Positions 40,916 to 51,044 of a DNA stretch of 64,000 bases are shown here, piece by piece. The translations under genes and the position numbers were made by a program. The stretch is from Pedobacter sp. ok626 (GTDB taxonomy: Bacteria; Bacteroidota; Bacteroidia; Sphingobacteriales; Sphingobacteriaceae). Where the stretch lies: contig NZ_FNEX01000004.1 of the NCBI RefSeq assembly GCF_900100435.1, positions 186,001-250,000 on the forward strand, read 5' to 3'. The number at the start of each line of letters is the position of its first letter. Within the stretch, counting starts at the first letter, position 1. The notes beneath the pieces are model-generated. The model saw only the letters and a program-made list of their open reading frames with translations, searched no databases and was not told the origin of the DNA.

Positions 40916-43900
40916 ATGCAACAAATTTTTACTAAAAAGAAGGGATGGTTCTTCCGTGGGATAAGCCTCATCCTTTTGATGTGCATTTCTATGGCGTCCT
41001 TGGCGCAAGTCCGAACGGTTACCGGTATGGTAACTGATTTGAAAGGTGACCCTCTCGTTGGGGTGGTTGTTCAAATAAAAGGGACAAAAACAACTACCAG
41101 TACTTCTTCAAGTGGTAGTTTTTCGATTAAAGTGCCGGATGCTAGTCAAAGATTGGTATTCAGGTATATTGGGTTTGAAGATAAGGAGATTGCTGTTGGG
41201 GCGAGCGCATCTCTTAAGGTTAGCTTAAAAGAATCAGTATCCCAGTTGAATGATGTAGTGGTGATCGGTTATGGTACAGCCACTCGTAAAGATTTGACCG
41301 GATCCTTGGGGAGTGTGAATATTGCAGACTTGCAAAAAGCCCCTGTAAAATCATTTGATGAGGCCTTGGCTGGTCGTGTTGCAGGGGTTCAGGTAACTTC
41401 AAGCGAAGGACAGCCTGGTTCTCCTATTGAAATTACGATCAGGGGTAATAATTCCATTACGCAAATGAACTACCCATTGGTTGTAATTGATGGTTTTCCT
41501 ATGGAGGATCCTAACAATAGCGTAGTAAATCCTTTGAATACATTAGATCCGAATGAGATTGAATCCATCGACATTCTTAAGGATGCTTCTGCGACGGCAA
41601 TTTACGGCGCTAGGGGTGCGAATGGTGTAATCATGGTGACCACCAAAAGAGGTAAACTTGGAGCACCGGTAATTGCTTATAATGGATATTTTGGCTTGCA
41701 AGAAAATAACAAAAGAATGAAACTTTTGGGGCCATATGAGTTTGTAAAGTTGCAGAATGAAATAGATCCAATAAGAACTAAAGGTCTTTATTTTAAAGAT
41801 GGTAGGACGCTTGATAGTTATCAAGGTCTTGCAGGTATAAATTGGGAAGACGAGGTAACACGTGTGGCCCCAATGCAAAACCATTATCTAGCAGTAACTG
41901 GGGGAACTGCTAAAACAAAATATAGTGTTTCCTTATCACATACCGGACAAGACGGAATTATCCTGAATTCCGGATTTAAGCGTACACAAGGTAAAATCAG
42001 TTTAGATCAGGAGATTTCTGATAAATTAAAAGTTGGTTTTAATGCCACCTATTCTGATATTAAAACTTACGGTAGCCCTACTTCAACTGGGAACTTTAGT
42101 AATGAGTTGAATATGTTGTTTAGTGTATGGGCTTTCAGACCAGTTGCAGTTAATCCTGATGTAAATTTGATTGAGGTCCCGAATGACCCAGAGGTTGAAC
42201 AGGCTAGCAATTTTACTTTTAATCCGATATTGACGGCTCAAAATGAACTTCGTGAAACTTACAGTACCAGTTTTACTACTAATGGGTTTCTTGAGTATGC
42301 TATTCTAAAAGATTTGAAGTTGAAAATTCTGGGCTCTTTTAACAGAGGCTTAAGAAGAAGTGATGTGTTTAACGGATCTATGTCGAGAAGTGCCGCAACA
42401 GGCAATTACCTAGTTAATGGTACACAAACTTATTATAACTCAACAGGATGGCAGAATGCAAATACTTTAACTTATAGTAAGAGATTAAATAAGGCGCATT
42501 ATTTCGATGTAATGGCTGGTTTTACAATGGAGAGTAGTCAGAGTAGAGCTTTAGGCGCTACTGCTGTACTTTTGCCAAATGAAAGTTTGGGATTAAGTGG
42601 TCTTGATGAAGGAAATCCGTTGGCTATTGCTTCTACTTCTTCTAACTCCACATTAGCTTCATTTATTGGTAGGTTGAATTATAAATTATTTGACCGTTAC
42701 GTATTTACTGCTACAGTTAGGGAAGATGGTTCTTCAAGATTTTTAAATAAAAACACCTGGAGTAATTTTCCATCGTTGGGAGTGGCTTGGCAAATCAACA
42801 ATGAATCTTTTGCAAAAAATATCAAATACTTATCTAATGCTAAGTTAAGAGCTTCGTGGGGTAGAACCGGAAATAATCAGGTATCCAATTTTGCAGCCTA
42901 TCCGAGCTTAAACTTTGCAAATCCAGATGGCTCATACCCAATCAACAACTCTCCTGGCTATATGTTTGGAGGTAATGATAGTAAAGGGGTGATTTATTCT
43001 GGTTTGGGTAATGCGGATCTAAGGTGGGAGACTACAGAACAGTCTAATATAGGTTTGGATTTAGGTTTTTTTAAACAACGATTAACGTTTGAGTTTGATT
43101 TGTATCAAAAAAAGACATTTGATTTGTTGCTGAACGCCAATTTGCCGCCAACTACTGGATACAACAGGGCTATTAAAAATATTGGCTCAACGCAAAACAG
43201 AGGATTAGAGATTACAATAGGCTTTACGCCTGTTCAGGGCAGGGATTTTACCTGGTCGTCTTCATTTAATATAGCCTTTAATCGGAATAAGATATTGGGG
43301 CTTACAGAAAATCAGCTTCAGTTAACAACCAGCCAGAGCTGGGGAGATGATTGGAAGAATATTCCAGGTTATGTAGCAAAAATTGGCAGCCCTATTGCGC
43401 AATTCTATGGATTGATTTATGATGGCGTATATAACTACGATGATTTTGTTAAAGTTGGAGATACTTATACTTTAAAAGAAAATATTCCTTCAAATGGTGG
43501 TTCACGAGCTAACATTAAACCAGGTGATGTAAAATATGTTGATTTGAACGGAGATCTTCAGATTAGCGAGGGAGATAAAACGGTAATTGGGACTCCTTAT
43601 GCTAAACATACTGGAGGGTTTAGCAATAATTTTACTTATAAAAACTTCGACCTGAATGTGTTTTTCCAATGGTCGTACGGTAATGATATTATCAATGCCA
43701 ACAGGATTTTATTTGAGTCTTCTTATAAATATGGATATAACCAATATGCTACATATGCGGACAGATGGAGTCCCGAGAATCCGACTTCAAATATTCCGGG
43801 TGTTGCAGCAGGAAGAGGTTCTTCTTTGAAAGCATACTCAACAAGAACTATTGAAGACGGATCATTTTTAAGGTTAAAAACTGTTGCCTTAGGCTACAAC

Positions 43901-44104
43901 ATCCCTGCGGATTTTGTGAGAAGATCAAAGGTATTTAAAACAGGAAGGGTTTATCTTTCTGCACAAAACCTTTATACCTGGACTAAATATTCCGGCTACG
44001 ATCCTGAGGTTTCAGTGAGAAATAGCGCCTTGACTCCTGGATTTGACTATTCAGCTTACCCTAGGGCTAGGACAATTACTTTCGGAATCAATACTACTTT
44101 TTAA
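40916..44104 (+). CDS. SusC/RagA-family TonB-linked outer membrane transporter
   Basis: A 1062-residue SusC-type importer that forms an outer-membrane complex with the SusD protein encoded next. The signal peptide ends ASLAQ. The carboxypeptidase-like domain (GMVTDLKGDPLVGVVVQIKG) precedes the plug with the SusC signatures LNDVVVIGYGTATRKDLTGS, GRVAGVQVTSSEGQPGSPIE and DILKDASATAIYGARGANG. The barrel ends ARTITFGINTTF. The substrate is presumed to be an N-acetylhexosamine-containing oligosaccharide from the operon context. Confidence 0.96.
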   Translation: MQQIFTKKKGWFFRGISLILLMCISMASLAQVRTVTGMVTDLKGDPLVGVVVQIKGTKTTTSTSSSGSFSIKVPDASQRLVFRYIGFEDKEIAVGASASLKVSLKESVSQLNDVVVIGYGTATRKDLTGSLGSVNIADLQKAPVKSFDEALAGRVAGVQVTSSEGQPGSPIEITIRGNNSITQMNYPLVVIDGFPMEDPNNSVVNPLNTLDPNEIESIDILKDASATAIYGARGANGVIMVTTKRGKLGAPVIAYNGYFGLQENNKRMKLLGPYEFVKLQNEIDPIRTKGLYFKDGRTLDSYQGLAGINWEDEVTRVAPMQNHYLAVTGGTAKTKYSVSLSHTGQDGIILNSGFKRTQGKISLDQEISDKLKVGFNATYSDIKTYGSPTSTGNFSNELNMLFSVWAFRPVAVNPDVNLIEVPNDPEVEQASNFTFNPILTAQNELRETYSTSFTTNGFLEYAILKDLKLKILGSFNRGLRRSDVFNGSMSRSAATGNYLVNGTQTYYNSTGWQNANTLTYSKRLNKAHYFDVMAGFTMESSQSRALGATAVLLPNESLGLSGLDEGNPLAIASTSSNSTLASFIGRLNYKLFDRYVFTATVREDGSSRFLNKNTWSNFPSLGVAWQINNESFAKNIKYLSNAKLRASWGRTGNNQVSNFAAYPSLNFANPDGSYPINNSPGYMFGGNDSKGVIYSGLGNADLRWETTEQSNIGLDLGFFKQRLTFEFDLYQKKTFDLLLNANLPPTTGYNRAIKNIGSTQNRGLEITIGFTPVQGRDFTWSSSFNIAFNRNKILGLTENQLQLTTSQSWGDDWKNIPGYVAKIGSPIAQFYGLIYDGVYNYDDFVKVGDTYTLKENIPSNGGSRANIKPGDVKYVDLNGDLQISEGDKTVIGTPYAKHTGGFSNNFTYKNFDLNVFFQWSYGNDIINANRILFESSYKYGYNQYATYADRWSPENPTSNIPGVAAGRGSSLKAYSTRTIEDGSFLRLKTVALGYNIPADFVRRSKVFKTGRVYLSAQNLYTWTKYSGYDPEVSVRNSALTPGFDYSAYPRARTITFGINTTF

Positions 44105-44121
44105 CAAAGAAATTATAAGTT

Positions 44122-45930
44122 ATGAAACGTATTTTATATAGTATACTTATATCTGGAATGGTACTTACTTCATCATCATGTAAGAAATTCCTCGATACTA
44201 CACCAACAGATTTTTTATCACCAAAAAACTTTTACAGAACAGAAGCTGATATCAATGCTGCTGTAACCAGTATTTATGATGTATTGGGTAAAACTTCAAC
44301 CTATGGCAGGAGTTTCTATTTCGAAATGGATGTCGCAGATGATAGTTTTATCGCGCTTTCCTCCTGGACACAGGATGTAGGTTTGTATAATTATAATCCT
44401 TCTGATACCAAATTAACAGATGCTTGGGTTGCTTTATATAATGGGATCAATAGAGCAAATATGTTGCTGGAGAATATTGATAAAGCTAGTATGGATGAAA
44501 CTAAAAAGAAGGCAGCTAGAGGTGAAGCCTTGTTTTTAAGAGCATATTATCATTTCCTTTTAGCTAACAACTGGGGCAATATCCCTTTGAAATTAACGGC
44601 AACTAAATCAGCTTCTGAAGTTAATTTTGAGAATACACCTTATGCCACCACATACAAACAAATTGTTAGTGATATGGAACAGGCAGCGGATATGGTTAAC
44701 CCAATTTCTACCTATACACATAGTGGTAGGGTAACTCAATCTGTCGTTTGGGGGATGCTGGCCAGGGTAAACCTAAAAATGGCAGGCGCACCAATGCGTG
44801 ATGCCAGTCGATATTCGGAGGTGGTAAAATGGGCACAAAAAGTTAAGACGGCGGGACACAGTTTAAATCCTGATTACAAACAGGTGTTTATTAACATGTG
44901 CCAGGGTAAATACGACACAAAGGAAGTACTTTGGGAGGTCGAGTTTGGTAAAAAGAATGGTACTCAGGACGAAGAAGGATCCGTAGGTTCTATCAACGGA
45001 ATTGGTGCCAACGCTACCATTGGTTTTAGCTATGGTGCGAAACATACTACTGAAGCTTACTATAATTCATTCGATAATGACGATCTAAGAAGAGATTGGA
45101 ACATCAGTGCTTATGCTTATGATACCAATGGTGGAAAAGTTGCTTACGCGCCATCACAAATTTATAACCGATATGATGCAAAATGGAGACGTGAATACGA
45201 AACCATAACGCCTAAATTTAATGGTACTACTTCAATTAATTTCCCATTATTACGTTATTCGGATGTGCTTTTGATGCTTGCTGAAGCAGAGAATGAAATA
45301 AATGGCCCTACAGCGACTGCTGTAGATGCGGTGAATGAGGTAAAACGCCGTGCGCATGGAAAATCTATGGGTTCATTGTTGGAGCAGGTTAAATCGGTAA
45401 CGGTTACCAATGGTGGGACAACAGATTATACTTCTGTACCTACAGTAACCTTTACTGGTGGTGGTGGAACTGGTGCTACGGCTACTGTGATTTTGAATAC
45501 TTTGAAGCGTGTTTCTTCTATTTATATGACCAATAATGGCTCTGGCTATACAAGCGCACCTACGATTACCTTTACAGGTGGGGCTGGTACCGGTGCAACA
45601 GCTACTGCCGTACTTTCAAACATAGCAGGTACAAATTTTGATCTTAAACCCATAGAAACTGCTTCAAAAGAAGAGCTTAGAACAGCCATTAGAAAAGAAC
45701 GCTCATTAGAGCTAGGCTATGAGGGATTGAGACGTTTTGATCTTGTAAGATGGGGACAGTTCTACTCGGCAATGAAAAGTGTAGCTAATCAAATTACCAC
45801 AAGTGCACCTTCAGACTATAAATATGCGGCGAAGTCAGGTCAGAATGTTTCTGAAAAGGATACGTTGTTCGCTATTCCTGCGGCCGAATTTAATCTTAAC
45901 AAAGCGATTAAGCAGAACGGTGGTTGGTAA
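44122..45930 (+). CDS. SusD/RagB-family lipoprotein with inserted tandem repeat
   Basis: A 602-residue surface glycan-binding lipoprotein, the lid of the SusC transporter. The lipobox is LTSSSCKKFLD, the TPR-type helices include RGEALFLRAYYHFLLANNWG, and the C-terminal SusD signature ELRTAIRKERSLELGYEGLR is followed by DLVRWG. Residues 425-498 are an insertion of two units of about 34 residues: VTVTNGGTTDYTSVPTVTFT then GGGGTGATATVIL, and IYMTNNGSGYTSAPTITFTG then GAGTGATATAVL. This repeat type is known from phage tail and adhesin-like proteins, not from the SusD fold. It falls between KRRAHGK and the ERSLE helix near the binding face. Confidence 0.93.
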   Translation: MKRILYSILISGMVLTSSSCKKFLDTTPTDFLSPKNFYRTEADINAAVTSIYDVLGKTSTYGRSFYFEMDVADDSFIALSSWTQDVGLYNYNPSDTKLTDAWVALYNGINRANMLLENIDKASMDETKKKAARGEALFLRAYYHFLLANNWGNIPLKLTATKSASEVNFENTPYATTYKQIVSDMEQAADMVNPISTYTHSGRVTQSVVWGMLARVNLKMAGAPMRDASRYSEVVKWAQKVKTAGHSLNPDYKQVFINMCQGKYDTKEVLWEVEFGKKNGTQDEEGSVGSINGIGANATIGFSYGAKHTTEAYYNSFDNDDLRRDWNISAYAYDTNGGKVAYAPSQIYNRYDAKWRREYETITPKFNGTTSINFPLLRYSDVLLMLAEAENEINGPTATAVDAVNEVKRRAHGKSMGSLLEQVKSVTVTNGGTTDYTSVPTVTFTGGGGTGATATVILNTLKRVSSIYMTNNGSGYTSAPTITFTGGAGTGATATAVLSNIAGTNFDLKPIETASKEELRTAIRKERSLELGYEGLRRFDLVRWGQFYSAMKSVANQITTSAPSDYKYAAKSGQNVSEKDTLFAIPAAEFNLNKAIKQNGGW

Positions 45931-45964
45931 TTAATTATAAATTTAATTCATAAAATATATAGAC

Positions 45965-46879
45965 ATGAATAAGTTAAAATATTTGCTGGGCATAGTGACT
46001 TTGCCTTTAATGCTGGCTTGCCAGAAAAATGATCCGGTTGACCCTTCTTTTAATGTTAAAACAGATAAACTGGAGTACAAAGTAACTGATTCGGTAAAAT
46101 TTTCTATTACTGGTTACGCTGATGTTGTTTCTTTTTATTCTGGTGAACCTGGTAAAGAATACCGTTACAAAGATAGAACAGAGTCCACTGATGCTAAAAT
46201 GAAGTTAAATATCAATACTCAGGTTGTATTTGCCTCGCAAAAGAATAACCTTAGCCTTTTGTATTCAACAGATTTCAACAATGTGTATAGTGTTGAAGGT
46301 ATACAAGCCGCAACCTGGACAGATATCACAAGTAGATTCACACTGAGCGCGGATATAGGAAGTACTAATGGTGTGAGAACTTCATCAGGTGAAGTTGATT
46401 TATCTGATCTCCCTGTTTCTGGTAAGCCAGTTTATTTTGCTTTCAAATATGTGGGACAGCCAAGTACAACAGCTGCTACAGGAGGCAGGACATGGCGCGT
46501 TTATGAATTTAAATTGTACAATAAGAATACTGCAAATGTTGAAACTGAGTTGGCCAGTGTAATAACTGCGGGATGGTTGGGGATTGATGTCATAAATCCA
46601 ATCAACAAATGGACGATACAGACTGCAGAACCAGCGTTATATTTTGCACCAGCAAGTACAATTTTAGCTTCAGAAGATTGGGCTGTTTCGAGAGCGATAT
46701 TCCCTACAGCAGCAAAACCTGATACGGGCGTTGGCATCAAAGGGTATCTCGACAAGATGAACAATTACACGTATAAATTTGCTGCTCCTGGCGTGTACAC
46801 GGTTACATTTGTAGCTAAAAACACAAATAATCTTGGCCAGAAAGAGGTGGTAAAAGAGATTACTATTACTGTAAAATAA
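45965..46879 (+). CDS. DUF5017-family surface lipoprotein
   Basis: A 304-residue lipoprotein (LPLMLACQ) located directly after SusCD, the usual place of SusE/SusF-like glycan-binding proteins. The start of the mature protein, FNVKTDKLEYKVTDSVKFSI and FYSGEPGKEYRYKDR, matches DUF5017. A PKD-like beta sandwich ends it (YKFAAPGVYTVTFVAKNTNN). A central segment (NVYSVEGIQAATWTDIT and SGKPVYFAFKYVGQPSTTAA) resembles a choice-of-anchor carbohydrate-binding domain. It probably binds substrate at the cell surface. Confidence 0.88.
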   Translation: MNKLKYLLGIVTLPLMLACQKNDPVDPSFNVKTDKLEYKVTDSVKFSITGYADVVSFYSGEPGKEYRYKDRTESTDAKMKLNINTQVVFASQKNNLSLLYSTDFNNVYSVEGIQAATWTDITSRFTLSADIGSTNGVRTSSGEVDLSDLPVSGKPVYFAFKYVGQPSTTAATGGRTWRVYEFKLYNKNTANVETELASVITAGWLGIDVINPINKWTIQTAEPALYFAPASTILASEDWAVSRAIFPTAAKPDTGVGIKGYLDKMNNYTYKFAAPGVYTVTFVAKNTNNLGQKEVVKEITITVK

Positions 46880-46912
46880 TTTTACAACGGCAAAAATACG
46901 GTGCCTTAGTTT

Positions 46913-48307
46913 ATGAAAAAAAGAGAAGAAGCTTTAGATGCACTTAGAGGACTGGCCATATTGTTGATGGTTTTATCAAGCAGTGTTTCTTTTGGGATTT
47001 TACCTGCCTGGATGTACCATGCGCAAGTACCGCCGCCATATCATGTTTTTAAACCAGAGCTCCCAGGGATAACCTGGGTAGATCTGGTATTTCCGTTTTT
47101 CCTGTTCACTATGGGAGCGGCTATTCCATTAGCTCTGCAAAAGAAACTAGGGGAACAATCTGTATTTAAAACCGCGGGACAATTGGTTCAGCGCTACCTA
47201 TTATTGGTTGTATTTGCTTTGTTTACCTTTTATGCCCGTGCCTGGGTAATGAGTGCTACGGCAGGAGCGAAGGAATATTTGCTATCAATCGGTTGTTTCT
47301 TTGTGCTCTTTCTCATGTATGCCCGCTTTAATAATTTAAACAATAAAGCGATTTCATTGGGGATTAAAATTGTCGGTTTCGCTTTGGCAGCGGCATTTTT
47401 AATGTTTTACCCTTTTAAAAATGGATTTAATTTAAGCTCCAGCGATATCATCATTATTGTATTGGCCAATATGGCATTTTTTGGAACATTGATCTGGTGG
47501 CTTACCCGCAATCAACCTTTGTTGAGAATTGGGATTCTACCGTTGTTAATGGCAATATTGTTAACAGCTAAGGATGCTGGAACTTGGAATAGTGCCTTTT
47601 TTAACTGGTCGCCCTTACCATGGATGTATAAAGTGTATTACCTTAAGTATTTGTTTATTGTACTGCCAGGGACATTTGCCGGAGAGTGGTTGCTGAATAG
47701 AAGTGCTGCTCCAATTCAGGATTTAATTGCAGGCGCTAAAGCCAAATTATTGAGCGCAGCTGCCTTATGCTGGTTGTTGCTGATTTGCAATGTGGTTTGT
47801 TTGCACATGCGTTGGTTGGTTCCTAATCTATTCATTACAGGAGCCTTATCGCTGTTGTTGCTGCAACAATTAAAAAAACTAAACGAAGGCAGCGATAAAA
47901 CCCTGTTTGCCAAATTTGCTAATGTTGGTGTTTATCTACTCATCTTAGGCCTGTTTTTCGAAGCTTTTGAAGGGGGAATTAAAAAGGACATCTCTACTTT
48001 TAGTTATTATTTTGTGAATACAGGCCTGGCTTTCCTGGTATTGCTGTCGTTCACCATTTTCGAAAGACTGGGCTATTTCTCAGCAATCATTACCTTCTTG
48101 GGGAATAATGGTAAAAATCCAATGGTAGCTTATACAGCGGGAAATTTATTGCTGATCCCTTTATTGAAGCTCACTGGCACCGATGTATATTTGGATAATG
48201 TGGCCAATTTGCCGGCAGGTGGATTTTTAAGAGGCTTACTATTTACCGGAGTGGTATCCTTAATTACCTTGTACTGCACGCGTGCTAAACTATTCTGGAA
48301 AACCTAA
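46913..48307 (+). CDS. DUF5009 membrane protein, heparan-glucosaminide acetyltransferase-like
   Basis: A 464-residue inner-membrane protein with about 11 hydrophobic helices. The N-terminus REEALDALRGLAILLMVLSS and WVDLVFPFFLFTMGAAIPLA are typical of the acyltransferase-type family that includes NagX and human HGSNAT, which moves an acetyl group across a membrane to glucosamine. NNGKNPMVAYTAGNLLLIPL is the conserved late segment. In amino-sugar loci these proteins may acetylate or transport N-acetylglucosamine-type products; the direction is not known. It sits 33 bases after the DUF5017 gene. Confidence 0.85.
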   Translation: MKKREEALDALRGLAILLMVLSSSVSFGILPAWMYHAQVPPPYHVFKPELPGITWVDLVFPFFLFTMGAAIPLALQKKLGEQSVFKTAGQLVQRYLLLVVFALFTFYARAWVMSATAGAKEYLLSIGCFFVLFLMYARFNNLNNKAISLGIKIVGFALAAAFLMFYPFKNGFNLSSSDIIIIVLANMAFFGTLIWWLTRNQPLLRIGILPLLMAILLTAKDAGTWNSAFFNWSPLPWMYKVYYLKYLFIVLPGTFAGEWLLNRSAAPIQDLIAGAKAKLLSAAALCWLLLICNVVCLHMRWLVPNLFITGALSLLLLQQLKKLNEGSDKTLFAKFANVGVYLLILGLFFEAFEGGIKKDISTFSYYFVNTGLAFLVLLSFTIFERLGYFSAIITFLGNNGKNPMVAYTAGNLLLIPLLKLTGTDVYLDNVANLPAGGFLRGLLFTGVVSLITLYCTRAKLFWKT

Positions 48308-48340
48308 TAGATCAAAAAACTCATATAAAACCAATATACA

Positions 48341-49651
48341 GTGTCAAAATTGAATAAGAAAACGATAAACCCCATCTTCTGGATACCAACGACCTGGTTT
48401 GCCATGGGATTGCCTTTTGTTGCATTATCAGGAGCAAGCTCCATCATGTACAAAAACATGGGTATATCTGATACGCAAATTGCCTTCTGGACTTCACTAA
48501 TTATGTTTCCATGGACGATAAAACCACTTTGGGGACCGTTTTTGGAGATGTATAAAACAAAGAAGTTTTTCGTTTATACCACTCAAATTTTTACGGGTTT
48601 ACTGTTTGGCCTTTTGGCGCTTACCTTACAGATGGACCATTTTTTTAGTTTCTCTATTGCTGTTTTAACGATCATTGCCATTAGTGGTTCTACGCACGAT
48701 ACCGCAGCAGATGGGGTATACTTGAACGAATTGACTCCAAAGCTCCAAGCTAAATTTGTGGGCTGGCAAGGTGCCTTTTACAACATTGCTAAAGTTTTAT
48801 CCGGTGGTGTTTTGGTATACATGGCAGGGCAGCTAGAAAAGGAAATTGGTATTCATAATGCCTGGATGGTGGTGATGTTCGCTTACGGGATTATTATGGT
48901 ATCGCTTGGCTTGTATAATATGCGGGTTCTTCCTTCAGGAAATGAAGCAAAGCAGGTGAGTTCAGTTAAAGAAGGTTTCGCGACTTTGAAAGACGTAATT
49001 ATTACCTTTTTTCAAAAGAAGAACATTTGGTTTAGCTTGTGTTTCATTGTTTTCTATCGTTTTGCAGAAGGACAAGCCATTAAAATTGTCCCTTTATTCT
49101 TTAAAGCATCCAGAGAATCTGGGGGATTGGGTTTAAGCACCTCAGAAATTGGTTTGCTCTATGGCGTTTTTGGCTCGATAGCTTTCGTGCTGGGCTCTAT
49201 CGTTGCCGGTTATTATGTTTCTAATAAAGGGTTGACTAAAAAAACGCTACTTATTTTATGTGCCTTTTTTAACCTGCCATTTGCAGCTTACGCTTTTCTG
49301 GCAGTAGCGATGCCTCAAGAATTATACATCATCGCATCTGCAGTGGCTATAGAGTATTTTGGCTACGGATACGGCTTTGTTGGTTTGATCTTGTTTATGA
49401 TGCAGAATATTGCTCCAGGGAAATATAAAATGGCACATTATGCTTTTGGAAGTGGCTTAATGAATCTAGGTTTTATGATTCCTTCGATGATTAGTGGTTT
49501 ATTAAGCGACTATTTAGGTTATAAGGAATTTTTTATCTGGGTATTGATTGCCACAATTCCAGCCTTTATAGTGACCTGGTTGGTGCCGCTTATGCCAGCA
49601 GAAGCTGAACCAGAAGAAGAAAGTAAAATTGTAGAAGAAGCGATCACTTAG
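48341..49651 (+). CDS. MFS transporter
   Basis: A 436-residue inner-membrane carrier with 12 predicted helices, of the AmpG-like branch of the major facilitator superfamily. The segment PWTIKPLWGPFLEMYKTKKF is the loop 2-3 motif region of such carriers, and STHDTAADGVYLNELTP contains a buried Asp-Asp pair. AmpG relatives import muropeptides or amino sugars, which fits import of the glycan product here. Translation is assigned to a GTG at 48341 because no ATG lies in frame before the first helix; spacing to the preceding stop is 33 bases. Confidence 0.9.
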   Translation: MSKLNKKTINPIFWIPTTWFAMGLPFVALSGASSIMYKNMGISDTQIAFWTSLIMFPWTIKPLWGPFLEMYKTKKFFVYTTQIFTGLLFGLLALTLQMDHFFSFSIAVLTIIAISGSTHDTAADGVYLNELTPKLQAKFVGWQGAFYNIAKVLSGGVLVYMAGQLEKEIGIHNAWMVVMFAYGIIMVSLGLYNMRVLPSGNEAKQVSSVKEGFATLKDVIITFFQKKNIWFSLCFIVFYRFAEGQAIKIVPLFFKASRESGGLGLSTSEIGLLYGVFGSIAFVLGSIVAGYYVSNKGLTKKTLLILCAFFNLPFAAYAFLAVAMPQELYIIASAVAIEYFGYGYGFVGLILFMMQNIAPGKYKMAHYAFGSGLMNLGFMIPSMISGLLSDYLGYKEFFIWVLIATIPAFIVTWLVPLMPAEAEPEEESKIVEEAIT

Positions 49652-49675
49652 AATAGTTGCATAATTAAGTTAAAG

Positions 49676-50350
49676 ATGAAGAGACTTTTGATAGGAATAT
49701 TATTCGCATTGCCTTTTTATAGTAATGCACAAGTGCAAGCTGTAGTCGACAGCAGTTACGCCAATGGTCATTATTTACAAAGACTGGAGTTCTTTAAAAA
49801 AATGCCAAATCAGAAAAATGAAATTGTTTTTCTAGGCAACAGCATTACTGAAGGGGGCAAATGGCAGGAGCTTATTCCAAATAAGCACGTGGTGAACAGA
49901 GGGATTAGTGGTGATGTTACTTATGGTGTAATCGCCAGGATGGATGAGATATTGGCGGCAAAACCTGTCAGGATCTTCATCTTGATCGGTATCAATGATA
50001 TGAAGCGTGGAACCCCCCAGGAGGTTATCCTAAATAATTACAGGAAAATTATCCGTATGATTAAAAGCCAATCTCCAGCTACAAAAATATATGTAGAAAG
50101 CATATTGCCGATAAATAAGGCGATGCTCCCTGCATCTTATGCTAAACTATCTAATCCGGCAATCCTGGAAATGAATAATCAGTTGAAAGAGATTTGTGGA
50201 AAGGAACAGCTGAATTATGTAAATCTTCAGGAGGTATTTGCAGGGGCGGATGGGGAATTGAAAAAGGAATTGAGTTTAGATGGGCTTCATCTAAGATCGG
50301 CTGCCTATATTTTATGGGCTGATTATTTAAAGAAAATTAAGGCATTGTAA
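49676..50350 (+). CDS. Exported SGNH/GDSL esterase (tandem copy 1)
   Basis: A 224-residue exported esterase of the SGNH family. The signal peptide ends YSNAQ. Block I is IVFLGNSITEGGKW with the Ser nucleophile in GNSIT, block II has NRGISGD, block III is IGINDMKRGTP and block V is SLDGLHLRSAAY with the Asp-His pair. Relatives deacetylate sugars, including sialic acid and acetylated hexosamines. It is followed by a close paralog with one base between, which points to local duplication. Confidence 0.92.
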   Translation: MKRLLIGILFALPFYSNAQVQAVVDSSYANGHYLQRLEFFKKMPNQKNEIVFLGNSITEGGKWQELIPNKHVVNRGISGDVTYGVIARMDEILAAKPVRIFILIGINDMKRGTPQEVILNNYRKIIRMIKSQSPATKIYVESILPINKAMLPASYAKLSNPAILEMNNQLKEICGKEQLNYVNLQEVFAGADGELKKELSLDGLHLRSAAYILWADYLKKIKAL

Positions 50351-50351
50351 T

Positions 50352-51044
50352 ATGAATCGTACAAAAATATTGATAGCTACTTGTGTTTTGTTGGGCAGTA
50401 CAATGCTGGCTAATGCACAAAAAGAAGTTAAGGTTGATAGCAATTATGCCAACCCATATTATCTGCAACGCATGGAGTATTTTAAAAAAATGCCTCATGT
50501 TAAGAATGAAATAGTATTCCTGGGTAACAGCATCACCGAGCGCGGCGAGTGGCAGGAGATCTTATCAGATAGTAAATATCCGATTGTGAATCGTGGGATT
50601 GGTGGGGACAATTCATTTGGCATTTTGGCCCGTATGGATGAAGTACTGACGACTAAACCGAAAGCGATTTTCTTGATGGATGGGATCAATGATTTGTTCA
50701 GAAAACTGCCTTACGAGGTGAGTATTAATAATTACAAAAGGATCATTAGAATGATCAAGGCAAAATCACCGAAAACAAAGATTTATATCGAAAGTGCTTT
50801 GCCGATAAATGAAGAGATGACTACGGCCGATTATACAAAAGGACGTAATGCAATGGTGCCTGGGCTGAATGCAAAGATTAAACAGCTGGCTAAGGAGGAG
50901 AAGGTTACTTATATCGATATCGTTCCTTTGTTTCAGGACGAAAAAGGAAACTTGAAAAAGGAGATTACCATGGATGGTGTACACCTTAAAGCAAGTGCTT
51001 ATATTGATTGGGTGGCTTATTTAAAAGAATTAAAATATTTATGA
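50352..51044 (+). CDS. Exported SGNH/GDSL esterase (tandem copy 2)
   Basis: A 230-residue paralog of the preceding esterase. The signal peptide ends LANAQ. It keeps IVFLGNSITERGEW, NRGIGGDNSFG, DGINDLFRKLP and the Asp-His pair in TMDGVHLKASAY. The shared pattern KKMP..KNEIVFLGNSITE and NNYK.IIRMIK.KSP.TKIYIES shows that both derive from one gene. Divergence outside these blocks suggests different acyl positions or sugars. Its stop overlaps the next start (ATGA). Confidence 0.92.
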   Translation: MNRTKILIATCVLLGSTMLANAQKEVKVDSNYANPYYLQRMEYFKKMPHVKNEIVFLGNSITERGEWQEILSDSKYPIVNRGIGGDNSFGILARMDEVLTTKPKAIFLMDGINDLFRKLPYEVSINNYKRIIRMIKAKSPKTKIYIESALPINEEMTTADYTKGRNAMVPGLNAKIKQLAKEEKVTYIDIVPLFQDEKGNLKKEITMDGVHLKASAYIDWVAYLKELKYL

